Origin: Sabethes cyaneus
Taxonomy: Eukaryota > Arthropoda > Insecta > Diptera > Culicidae
Direction of reading: 5' to 3'
DNA length: 64,000 nucleotides
Assembly: GCF_943734655.1 (NCBI RefSeq)
Contig: NC_071353.1
Location: 135,569,907 to 135,633,906 of the forward strand
In this document: piece after piece, positions 21,300-36,447 of the stretch
How the letters are laid out: each line of letters starts with the position of its first letter
Numbering within the stretch: position 1 is the stretch's first letter
Position numbers and translations under genes: made by a program
Notes under the pieces: model-generated
The model's database searches: none
What the model saw: only the letters and a program-made list of their open reading frames with translations
Told to the model about the DNA's origin: nothing

Positions 21300-22300
21300 C
21301 TTGCACGCCGATTGTTTACGGAGGCTTCGATCAATTGGGCACTCAGCTCTTTTGAACCAATGAAATCTCCAGGTCCGGATGGTATTCTTACAAAAAACGG
21401 ACGGTGATGATATCCGAGCTCATCAACCACTTTCGAGCCAGTTTCAATTTGGGGTATATCCCGGAGAATTGGCGGAAAGTAAGGGTGGTGTTCATACCTA
21501 AGGCTGGCAAAAAAGACAAAACCATGCCTAAGGCTTTCAGACCGATAAGTCTTCAAGACTTCAACGCTTCTTAAACTGATGGAGAACATCACGGATAACT
21601 ATATCCACAATGAGTTTTTAAAAAACTCTCCGTTACATGTAAATCAACATGCATACCAACACGGTAAATCTACGGAAACCGCACTGCACTGCTTAGTGAC
21701 GTTAATTGAGAAATCGCTCAAATGTCAAGAGACAGCACTTTGTGCTTTTCTTGATATTGAAGGTGCTTTCGATAACACGTCCTTCGCGTCAATTAATACG
21801 GCTCTCTATCAAAAGAGAATCGACCATACTACAATGAGCTGTATTCAAGCAATGCTCTCGAGCAGAGAAATTACCGCATCATTGGGAGATACGTCGGTCA
21901 CGATTCCGGTGATCAAAGGATGTCCACAGGGAGGAGTCCTCTCGCCCCCTGCTCTAGTCACTGATGGTCGACGCACTCCTTCACAAGCTATCACAACTTG
22001 GTTATGAGACCATTGCTTACGCCGACGACGTTGTACTTATCGTGAGTGGAAAGTTTAACGCAGTATTGTCAAGTCGCTTGCAAGGAGCTCTACACACCAC
22101 CATGTTATGGTGCTCACAAGAGGGACTTAATGACCCCACCAAAACAGTCGTTATACCATTCACTAGGCGAAGGAAATATACCATTACTTCCCCTATACTG
22201 AATGGTGTCAGACCAGACCATTCGGAATAATTCTCGATAAAAAACTGAACTGGGCTGCCCGCCTAGATTATGCTGTTAAGAAAGCAACTTCGGCTATCTG
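21300..22300 (+). pseudogene. Lian-like reverse transcriptase, frameshifted
   Basis: Pieces appear in order: SFEPMKSPGPDGI (about 21345), YIPKAGKKDK..KAFRPISLQDFN, then 21579-21960 with NQHAYQHGKSTETALHCL, CAFLDIEGAFDNTSF (motif A) and VIKGCPQGGVLSPPAL (motif B). The frame shifts at about 21960 and continues with YETIAYADDVVLIVSG (motif C, about 22005-22045). The remainder, WGLKPQLAFWLYIIIARPRITYAAVVWWPKV (22330-22430), is the RT-to-RNase H connector, where the CR1-like element is inserted. Confidence 0.88.
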
Positions 22301-22440
22301 GGCATGCAGCTCACCGAACTTTTGTTTGGCAAAACTTGGGGATTGAAACCTCAACTAGCCTTTTGGTTATATATTATTATTGCACGGCCTAGGATAACCT
22401 ATGCTGCAGTCGTATGGTGGCCAAAGGTGAATGAGGTGAC

Positions 22441-24155
22441 AGCCTATTTTAAAAATGTCTTTGATAATGATCAGCGAACAGAACCCTCCAGTGCAGCTCC
22501 ACCGCTAGATTCAAATTTTGCTGCATTTGAATTATCGTTATCAGATGTCCGCAAAGTGATTTCGGCTCTAGATACATCTAAAAGCAGTGGACCAGATGGA
22601 ATTCCAAATTCTGTGTTAAAAACTTGTATGGAGGGCTTCTTATTTCCACTGCATAATTTATTCAGTGTGTCTTTAGCAACAGGCTCATTTCCAAAACTAT
22701 GGAAGATATCGCACATCATACCAATTCATAAAAAAGGTTCCAAATTACTGGTTGAAAATTACAGAGGAATTACCATTCTCTCGGCCATACCGAAAATGTT
22801 CGAATCCATGGTTTATGAGCATTTGTATCGCAAGATTGAACCTAAAATATCAATTTTCCAACACGGATTCCTTAAAGGACGCTCAACAGTAACTAATTTG
22901 GCGGAATTTGTTTCGAGAACTGCGCAATGGATGGTGGATGGGTGGCAAGTAGATACAATTTACACAGATATGTCTAAGGCTTTTGACGTAATAAATATTG
23001 ATGCGATCGCAACATTGCTGCCAAAATACGGAATAGGCGGTATAAATCTGAGGTGGATAAGCGAATATTTAAAGAATCGATCGCAATATGTCAAGATTGA
23101 CAAGAGCAAGTCAGCTCCATTCCCGGTCTGGTCTGGTGTCCCTCAGGGGAGTCATCTTGGGCCATTGCTTTTCGTCACAGTCATGAATGAGCTCCCGGAA
23201 CTTCTCCCTGGAGTTCACATCTTAATTTATGCTGACGATGTGAAGGTTTTTCTCCCGGTGAAATCTGTTAAGGACTGTCGAATTCTTCAGGATAGTGTAC
23301 AACATTTCATCGGATTTTGCAAAACGTTCGGCCTAAAAGTTAATACGAAGAAGTGTAATCTGGTGTCCTATACCCGAAAAACAAATAAACTGCTATTTGA
23401 TTATTCCATGGACGGTGAAATAATACCAAGAAGAGACCATGTGTGCGATCTGGGGGTAGAAATGGACAGCGAGCTTAACTTCATCCGGCATACTGAAAAG
23501 GTTGTTGCAAAAGCAAATTCTTTATTTGGCATGATCAAACGACTCAGTGGAGAATTAAAGGATCCGCATACTATCATCTCATTATACAATGCCTTGGTAC
23601 GAAGTGGTGTTGAGTACGCAAGCGTAATATGGCAACCATTCTACGAAGTGCACAAAAAGCGAATTGAGCGAATCCAAAAGAAATTTATTCGCTATGCCCT
23701 GCGGAATTTAGGATGGACCGGAGAGATGCCTAAGTATAAATCGTTATGCTTATTGGTTGGAACGGAAAGTTTGGAGAGCAGAAGGCGTACGACAGATGCT
23801 CTGTTCTTAAAGGACATACTCGCCGGCAGGTATAATTCGCCATATTTATTAAGCCAAGTGACCGCGAATGATGGACGTTCATCGTTAAGAAGTGTTAGAC
23901 CTTTTCGTTTGACGAATAGAATTCAAAATTACGCCAGAAATGAGCCAATGTATAGAATGATGACCACATTTAACAATCATCGTGACATTATAAGTGTTGA
24001 CTTGACCAAGAAGCAAATTAGAGATAATCTGAGAATATTTTATGTAAATTATTTGTAATTAGTAGGTAATAACTATGTAACATTTTTTTTTTTTTTATTT
24101 TTTAATATCGATAATGGGCAGAGCCTAACATCAGTCAAATAAATAAACACAATAA
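22441..24155 (+). mobile_element. CR1/L2-like non-LTR retrotransposon, 5'-truncated, nested in the Lian-like element
   Basis: It begins within the Lian connector after WWPKVNEV and ends about 100 bp after the RT stop, with a T-rich stretch and an AATAAATAAACACAATAAACACA-type tail (about 24138-24160). The Lian frame resumes at once with AQAKLNKVQ. It carries only RT and the C-terminus, the usual result of incomplete target-primed reverse transcription. No clear target duplication was identified. Confidence 0.82.
22444..24058 (+). CDS. CR1/L2-like reverse transcriptase, open but 5'-truncated
   Basis: There are about 538 uninterrupted residues. RT motifs in order are LDTSKSSGPDGIPNSVLK, HIIPIHKKGSKLLVENYRGITIL, FQHGFLKGRSTVTNL, DTIYTDMSKAFDVINI (motif A), VWSGVPQGSHLGPLLF (motif B, 23130-23170), LIYADDVKVFLPV (motif C, 23225-23260) and VNTKKCNLVSYTRK, followed by the thumb/C-terminal DLGVEMDSELNF...LVRSGVEYASVIWQP. 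All three catalytic Asp positions are present. The reading frame begins upstream in Lian sequence, so there is no native start codon or endonuclease. The insertion is younger than its decayed host. Confidence 0.92.
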
Positions 24156-24164
24156 ACACAAAAG

Positions 24165-25240
24165 CCCAAGCCAAACTAAACAAAGTTCAATGCGTACAAT
24201 GCGTACAACACCTACTGCAGCCATGGAGGCAATGCTATGCTTACTGCCTTTGAATCTTCATGTGAAGAAGGAAGCAGAGCTTGGCGCACTACGGTTGCAA
24301 AAGAGTAAAAATATACTCGAAGGTGACCAAATCGGTCATCTTCGCATACTTCGGGAGTTCAATCTGACACCCTTAGTAACTTCTGTCTCTGACTGTATGG
24401 AAGCCATGCCCAATATGGAGGTTCCATGTAAGGTGATTGAATCAGATCGTTCAATGTGGAATAATGGAGGGCCCGATCTTCCATCTGGAACTATCTGCTT
24501 TTTTACAGATGGTTCAAAAATGGGGGCCTGCACAGGCTCCGGAGTCTACGGACCCGGCATCAGGGAAACTATCTCATTAGGAAAGTGGCCCACTGTTTTT
24601 CTAGCAGAAGTATATGCAATATAGATCTGTGTAACAATATGCTTGAAACGAAAGTACAGGCATGCGAAAATCGGCATCTTCACGGACAGCCAAGCAGCAC
24701 TACTTGCATTCAAGTCCGCCAAATGCGTGTCCAAATTAGCTTGGGACTGCAGCACAGCATTGACGGAGCTCTCCCTCCAAAACAAAGTTTTATTACTTTG
24801 GGTACCCGGTCACTGCGGAATCGAGGGAAATGAATTTGCTGACAACCTAGCAAGACAAGGATCAGCTTAGCAATTTATTGGTCCTGAACCGTTTCTGGGT
24901 ACCTCCACATCCGCCTTGAAAGGCGAACTGTTGGGAAAAGCTAGAAATAGCATCCCGTTGGAATCAAACACAGGGCTGTAGACAAGCTAAACAGTTTATC
25001 TACCCAAACCCTGCAGTAGGTAAAAAACTACTCCATTTAACTCATAGTGAACTACGCACAAACATGGGACTCCCAACAGGACACAGCCCCGCTCTTTATC
25101 ATTTGAAGAATATCGGCAAGATATCATCCGGCACCTGCCGCTTTTGTTACTCTGAACCTGAAAGTTCAGTGCATCTGCTCTGCTATTGCCGAGCTCTTGC
25201 ATTATCAAGGCACAACTCGGAAGTTTCCTTCTTACTCCGT
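24165..25240 (+). pseudogene. Lian-like RNase H and C-terminal Cys/His region
   Basis: AQAKLNKVQ and TPTAAMEAMLCLLPLNLHVKKEAELGALRL (24165-24290) complete the connector. The RNase H domain follows: TICFFTDGSKMG (first catalytic Asp, about 24490), an E within VFLAEVYAI, KIGIFTDSQAALLAFKS (third Asp, about 24670-24720), and VPGHCGIEGNEFADNLARQGSA (C-terminal His/Asn/Asp, 24800-24868). Then comes CRFCYSEPESSVHLLCYCRAL (25135-25200), a zinc-finger-like end. A frameshift at 24624-24640 and a stop at 24868-24870 break it. Confidence 0.87.
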
Positions 25241-25456
25241 ATCAGGTATCGAGCCTAAATCGCAAAACGGTCATTGGCCTTATAAACCATGTAGTACCGA
25301 ATTGGGGCACAGGATTACAACTATCCCGCTCAACTCCATCAATGGGTATGAACGGTCCGTAAACTGTGTACAGCAATCGGAGCCTGCCACAAAAGACGAT
25401 CATTAGGACTGTCGCAGTGACCTTTTAACCCAATGCCCTTCTGGCATACAAAAAAA

Positions 25457-25827
25457 AGCTTTTGATGCAGTAGCAATTTGTAGCGCACTGGATGCAGCTT
25501 ATGATTTCAGCATTAGAGATTCGCTGTTAGTAAAATCTTTGCACTAGCCCCGTCATTGTCCTGTACTCTAATAACAAACTGTGAAGTCCGTGTCGATAAA
25601 GAAGGGTCCTTAATCAAGTCCTTAAGACGGCTTTGCTTTGCTGAAACAGACAATGGGATGGATCTAGAAGCTTCATCATAATGTCCAAGTAATCGTTCAG
25701 AATCAGGAACGTGAAAAGATTGGGACTATACTGGAGGAATGTACTTATCAAATATATTTGATAACTCTGCTGACTGTGCACGCTTCAACGTTGCAAGTGA
25801 CCCTCAAAAGGGGCGGTGCTTCAATCA
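25457..25827. other. Unclassified sequence between the Lian tail and a hAT element
   Basis: I recognise no coding or RNA gene. The sequence continues beyond the hAT insertion at 27328, where RTE-derived minus-strand sequence begins, but this part does not itself show RTE motifs. Confidence 0.4.
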
Positions 25828-25835
25828 CTTACGGA

Positions 25836-27319
25836 TAGGGCTGTCTAACCGATAGTACCGGTAGTACCGAAACCGGTAATACCCTCCAATTTTTGGATAC
25901 CGAAATACCGGTTTTGGAAAGGCAAAAAACCGGTATTTCCGGTATTTTCTAATGTCTTATTTATTTTTAATTTCCTTATTCGAAGAAGAACATAGTTTTA
26001 TAGAAGATTGTAAAACTCATAAAAAACAACTTGGAGTAAATGCTGAAGAGATTCGTCGACTACTAGCAATGAAAAGGGTGAAACTGTGGTTCAAATAATT
26101 ATAGATCTTGAACTCCTTTAAGGCACAATCTTTGCTGTGAAAATGTTTCATTAGGCAATATGAATAAAAACGTTTACATTACTTTACCCATAAGGTTAAC
26201 ACGGGAAAAGCAAAGCAAACTGTTTTATTCATACGGGCTATTGTATTAACCAGACGTCGCGTTTCAATTTATTTGTGAACAACTTGATATTTAAAAGCTA
26301 CCAAATTATTCGAAGCTCAAATATCGAATTTAGGAAACAAGATCAGGGCCCGGTAACGTCACATCAATAGTAAATCGTCACTCAACTATACAACAATAAA
26401 GTGATTAAGCTTTAGTTTCAACTGAAGCAACGCCGTTTCAAAACTAGCTTCTATCAGCGTCAATGAAACGGGTTTCACTTCATCATGACGACCGGTTTTA
26501 ATGTTTAATTTGAATTTTTCTGGCTAATATTCATTAGAAGGTCAGCAACTTTGAATTGAATTTGAGTAACATTTTTTACAAAGTAACCCATGCTATAATT
26601 AACTCAACAACGACAAATTATGTTTCACTTGAAACAGTCACTAATTTCAGCTGAAGCTTGCTTGAAACTTTCGTTCAACACATCAAACAAGTCGCTTCTT
26701 GTATGGAGCAAAGTTACCTTCATTTATTTGTTTCGACGATGTCGGGTCATGATCAGAATACGGGGACCTTTGCACTTTTTGAGCATTCTTGCCATCGAAG
26801 GATCTACCAGCGAAGAATTTGGAATATTTTCCAAGTATTTCGAGTGATACATTGATTAAACAAGTAGGTGACATCTCCAAGCCACTATCTTCGAATAGTG
26901 GGATTGATAACAGAGAAGAGATGGTATCTGTGAACGATGATGAAGAGAATGACATTATGCAAGGCTTCCGGTTTGATGATAGGCTATAAATTTGAAGAAA
27001 TGAAAGCAAAATTACTGATGCGTTTAGAGCCGTTCGTCAGACTACGATGAAAGCGGTAGTTTTTTCAATTGTTGGAAGAGTTGGCAATAAAATCCGTTCT
27101 AGCAAGGGAAATAAATCGCTAACCGTATTATATCTGCTTAAATTCTACTTTGCTAAGCAACAATTCTGAAGCTAAATTTTGAAAATAATAACATTTATTG
27201 AAAAACAAATATTTCTATAGATTCCGAATAATCTACTAATACTAGTATTTTACCAGTATTTTCTACGCCAATACCGAAATACCGGTTTTCACGAAAAGTG
27301 CCAAATACCGACAGCCCTA
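25836..27319. mobile_element. hAT-family transposon, non-autonomous, about 1.48 kb
   Basis: The termini are TAGGGCTGTC at 25836 and GACAGCCCTA at 27319. The inner parts are rich in mirrored ACCGGTATT / AATACCGGT motifs. A perfect 8-bp target duplication CTTACGGA flanks it (25828-25835 and 27320-27327). Size, TIR style and 8-bp duplication fit hAT. No transposase catalytic region is detectable; the longest internal frames (about 26620-27000) have no resemblance I can name. Confidence 0.92.
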
Positions 27320-27327
27320 CTTACGGA

Positions 27328-27900
27328 ATAGTGGACTAAGTAGAACGCCGTTTTCAGGCCGGTTATAATTCGTCTGAGTAGCTTGGGAGTCGGCTAACCT
27401 TGCCCGTGCGCCGGAGCACATCACCAATAGCGATGTTATGTAATATACCGGATAATCTATTCTATTGTCATAACGCCCTGCACAATTCGAAGGGATTCGA
27501 GAGTGGCCGTGAGTCGCGCACGTAGTCTTGTAGTACATCACTCGTTCCAGAATTGCTTTGATTAACCACATCAGTATTCGTGAAATATCTGCCATAACTG
27601 TCCCTGTTTGACTTTATCATATGCTGCTTTGAAATCGACGAAAATATGGTCAATCGACGAAAATATGGTTCTGAAGGACCTGTCGGAATGTGAAAATATA
27701 ACCCGCCTGGTGACGTAGCAAGAGCTGGGAGAATGCAATGGAAATTACAACAATCAAGCCGATTGCACCTTTTGTAGTTGGAACAAACCGCACTTTCCAC
27801 CCGTTCTTCCAGTAGCTTCTTCGCCTGCAGTGCCTTTAGTGCTTTCTGGCAGCACTATTAGTCTTTGGCAGTTCGATTTTTTACTGGATCTCTTTGAGAT
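27328..27900 (-). pseudogene. RTE reverse transcriptase fragment, highly decayed
   Basis: The minus-strand pieces RLDCCNF (about 27735-27760), HIFVDFKA (about 27620-27650, RT motif A) and IAIGDVLR (about 27420-27440, motif B downstream region) occur in the right order for RTE but in shifting frames with stops. The upstream connector (IELPKTN..AARK) reaches about 27870. Sequence to 28440 may be older RTE linker, but I cannot show it. Confidence 0.72.
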
Positions 27901-28440
27901 CGGAAACTAGGATGCAAACTGCAGCAAGTAAAAACGTCATGCCTTTGATAATTGCACAGACACAACACAGACTTGTTCGAGATAATTTCCATGCCCCAAA
28001 TTGACCTGCGAACTAGGGAAATGTTGACCAACGGCAATTAATACGCCGCTAAAATTACCTTTTTCGCTACTGCTCGAGCTACAGGCAGAACGATAGACTT
28101 TAAAGGCGGATTCGATCAGTTCAAACAGAATCTATGTGAGCCAGCTAAACCGGGACAGTCGTCTATTCTACTTTATTCGTTAAACCTCGCTCATTCTGAC
28201 AGTACGCGTAAATGTCACCCGCGTCATTCCGAAAGTTCCGAAATATAACTCCCAGTACGTGGAGATCCGAAGTTGAAAGCGGAAAATATTCAAAATGAAT
28301 GCACTAACCGCGACCGAAAGGTCAAGATGACCCTGTTGGTAAGAACTACCGGAAACACGACGAATGTGTAGGCAAGTACTATCAGGAATCGTCGAATTGT
28401 CTTTTCTAAGTTGTGGACAACCGTACTCGTCGTGCCGAAC

Positions 28441-29383
28441 CACCGCACAATGGGCAAAAACGAGCTCGTAATCCCAAGAATTAGAAGCCGCTGGTTTGGA
28501 ATCTTACAAGATACCTATTCTTATGTAAAAAAATGCAGGAAATCGATTGGTGATGGTTTCATCCTGCGCAGACTTCGGGAAGTGATCCATTTTGCCCTAT
28601 TTTACCCAAAAATCATGTTAAAAGCTAATTAAACAGTATAAAAACTTATTTACCGCCAGTGAAACGAACTCAAATAGGTTCCAAATGTTGTCAAAACATC
28701 AGAAGAATCAAATCGCATCCATTCCATACTGTGCGAAATGCAGGTATAGTCCATTTTGTCCAAGTCACCCCTAAATACATAGTAAAACCTAATTAGAGCG
28801 ATTAAAACTAATTCAAAGACAGGGAAATGACCTTGAATAGTACCAATTTACTTGAAAGACTTCAGGAGAGTTGATTGTCATTTATTTAGTACAGTGATGA
28901 ATTAACAATCGGTTCGTTTTGCCTGATTCTCTCCTAGATCTACAAAAACATGCTTATTTGCTATTGCATAAAAATCGTAATCTTTCAACGATAGTGTCTT
29001 TGAAGAAGTTTATCAATAAAATACAGCGCATCTTTTCAAGCTATCAAGGTGCTCTTATATTCATCTATCAGGGTGATACAAACTTTTGTTTTTTTGAATA
29101 CGTCCAAAAAAATTTTTTTCTTCAGAAAAATTACAGAACACACTAAAATGGACAACTATGTTGAACATAATAACTATCTATCTTTTGCTAGTTGCGAGAT
29201 ATAATGATTTATTTAAAAAGTACACATAAAAATCAATTCTGTTCAATAACTCCGCATCCAATTAATTTATTGCTTTCAACTGTTCTGCAAAGTTATTCAG
29301 TATGATAAACTACACATTTTTTTGAAGACTGATTTTACCTTTGACTTAGTTTTAATCGGTTCTTTTTTGCCCATTGTGCACTG
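28441..29383. mobile_element. TIR element with CACAATGGGCAAAAA termini, about 0.94 kb
   Basis: The left end CACCGCACAATGGGCAAAAA and the right end, inverted, CAGTGCACAATGGGCAAAAA agree at 18 of 20 positions. The CAGTG start on the right is hAT-like. The flanking 8 bases (TGCCGAAC / GTCCATAA) do not form a convincing target duplication. No transposase was found inside; the interior is AT-rich with CCATTTTG-type repeats. Confidence 0.6.
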
Positions 29384-32114
29384 GTCCATAAACCATACCA
29401 GGCAGCATTTCACGGTGCAGTTTCCATTGACGTAATGCTTTCAATTTCATGCAGCAAAAATAATGAGTTTCATCGTACTACATCTTATATAACAATTTGC
29501 TGTCAAATAAATACACGTGTCTTCTAAACATCTCCTCAATCAATGATTGATGACTTGTTAGAAAAAACAGCTCATAAATTATAACTCATAATTACGGGCT
29601 TCAGAATGGTCTTAATGAATGTAACTTTCACAACCGTCTCAAATCGTGAGATCGAATATTCCCCATCGATTTTTGCCACCTTCACCACCACCCCCAACCA
29701 CCCGTACCGATCAGCCGATTTCATGCCGAGCTTCCAGTGCTGCTACAGGCGTCGAAGGCTGATTATGTCTGGGATATTTATAGCTTAAGTGGATATCTGC
29801 CTGCTGCTCTGTTCTGCTCTGCTCTGCTACTTGCTCTTAATTTGCATTTCATTTTATCAGCCCATTGTTTGGAGAGCACCCAATAAAGGCATCTCAATTG
29901 ATTGCAGGTTTGCTAAAACTATTTATGTGGCAACCATTGTGCAACCGTAATCGAATTCAATGCCAATAGCCAATGTAACTTTAATTTGTCGTCGCCTTGG
30001 GTCCGTTTTTAGGCTGGCCTGGCTTGCAGAGCTTGACTGCTGTCAGGATGCCTTCGAGGAGGCACAGTATCCGGCTCTCGAGTATTTTCTCAGGCATAAA
30101 TCATAAATAAATCATCAATCATGGTTTTAATTCAATTTTATATCATGTAACACGCAATGCCTATCTTCTCTTTTACTCGACTGGTGGCTTTCTTTTCTTC
30201 GGTTGAAACAGATCTCGTAGTCTTTCCTCTGGGAATCTGAACAGGCCTGAAAAGTGGTGGCAATCACATCTTGAATGAGAGTCTCGTCTCGGCTCTGCTT
30301 CTCTGTCTCTGCTTCTCCCAATTGTGGTATCCCACCAGGATCCTGAGGTTGAAGAAGTCAGGACCAGGACCAGTAGTAGCAGGACAGTGTGTATGTAATG
30401 CGACCGGGTGGGGAGCCTCAGCATCCGCCTCGGACCTCGGACCAGCCGCAAAATATTCAAACAATCTCATTTGCTTCGATTCCGTCCGAACATTTCCCGT
30501 GTGGAATCAATAATTGAACTTCGAAGATAACTTTCCACTCATGAGTGTTGGAGTTGGTCACTTGACTGTGGCAGACAGGAATCGACAAGTAGTAACTGGC
30601 CGAGAAAATTTCCTGATCTGCTCTGGAGAGGTTGACTCTGTATTGTAGGGAAAAGTATCGAAACAATTGGAGAAAAACTAATTTTTCGAATCGAGAGAGG
30701 GACGGGAGCTTCTCGGAAAGGACACATTCACCAATGTTTACTTGAATGAAAGTGCAGCAACAGCAACAACAGCAGCTGTCGGGTGAAATGATTTGCTAAC
30801 CAAATAGAAAATTTATTGCTGGGGAAGTAACTGCTACCGTCCGGTGGGCAGCTGGAGGCAGGACAGCCTAGTTGTTGTTATGATTGCAATTTACAGGGCA
30901 TTTCCTCGAAGTACCTACTAGCTCATGCAAAGGGCATTTGTTGTCACAATGCACTTTCTGGTTGACTGAGTGGGAATGTAATCGTGTTTGCAAGATAACA
31001 CTGTGGATCGATTTTTGCTGTGCGTTTGTTCGTTGTGCTAGCTAACTAACTGCAGTAAAGATCGTAAAGGCATGAAGCAATTCTACTAAAAGAAATTATC
31101 TTAAAGTAACTAGCCAACATGCAGACGTGCCGTCCGAGCCATTACGCTGCTACTTGATAGTTGGCTGCAGTCTTGTACATTAGCTTCACTTGAAATTTGC
31201 ATGGCAACAAACAATATAACGCACTCGGATATTTTCTTCATTCTCAACCAGATCTCATCGCTAATTATTCATTCCAGCAGTAGTAGTAGTAGGGTGGTGG
31301 AAATTTATTACCGTCCTCCTGTTCCTGTCCCTGTCCGTGTCCCGGTCCCTGATGAACACCGCACCGCTTACACGACGGCGACCGTTGTTCCGACGAGTGG
31401 GTCTTCATTTGCGCTCGCATGATAAGACCGGCGGAACGTAAATTCCTTAAGACGTATCGCACAGACAAGCGCGTATTTTGCAAAATTCAAGATGACAAGT
31501 TGAGTAAGCATCTTCAGCGTTCGTTGCCATTTCGCTGATCTCCCGTCGGTTCCCGCGAACACCGATGATGATTGCCGTGGGTTACATTGTGTTACAGCAT
31601 TAAGGAGCAGCAGCAGCAGCATACCGGGGCGTACGTGCCGACCGGTGGCGGCCGCGCGGCAGCGGCGGTGGCGGTGGTGCCACCTGCCAAGTTTTCGCAG
31701 TAAAAAGACGTCGTATGGTGGGTTGGTTTTCCTTTTGATTCATACTTAGTCTGTCGCTGAAACTGGCATTTTTGGTTGTTTACAACGTGCACGTACGACG
31801 GTATTTTGCAGTGATTAACTTCAAATAGCTAGGAAGTTAGCCCGGCACTGCTGAAGCATTGTAGCGAGTTTTGCAAACTCGAAAATGTGCACGCCCTAAT
31901 GAATATTTTACATGATGTGTTTGTTGCAGAGTTATGTTCAAAAAAAGGAACTCGCTTAAAAATTACATGAAAGCTAAACTGGTAGTTTACGTAGATTTAC
32001 GGTAAAACTTTTACCAACAAGCGGTCCTTTAAGTGCTGTTTTCGAGAAAAGTTAGCTTGATAATAGAGCTTTTGTAAACGAAAATCTATACCTATAAAGA
32101 AGGATTTCTTAACT
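29384..32114. other. Intergenic or intronic sequence with low-complexity patches, no gene supported
   Basis: It contains CTGCTCTGCTCTG repeats near 29800, ACCAGGACCAG-type repeats near 30360, CAGCAGCAGCAG near 31610 and GGCGGTGGCGGTGG near 31660. It is more GC-balanced than the repeat-derived parts, with no transposable element recognised, so it may be host regulatory or untranslated sequence. No exon can be defined. Confidence 0.4.

Positions 32115-36447
<4,333 letters not shown>

Larger units (their letters stand above)
19739..25456 (+). mobile_element. Lian/LOA-like non-LTR retrotransposon with RNase H, interrupted by a CR1-like element
   Basis: In order: ORF1 with a DUF4780-like domain (19741-20250), endonuclease remains (20500-20830), RT pieces (21300-22435), the nested CR1-like insertion (about 22441-24155), then RT end and RNase H (24156-24870) and a Cys/His motif region (25090-25210). 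It ends in a tail GGCATACAAAAAAAA (about 25443-25456). The same tail occurs at 60950-60965. The combination of an RNase H domain after RT and the 'LDLTLCS..SDHR' endonuclease pattern fits LOA/R1-group elements such as Aedes Lian. Many frameshifts are present. Confidence 0.82.
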
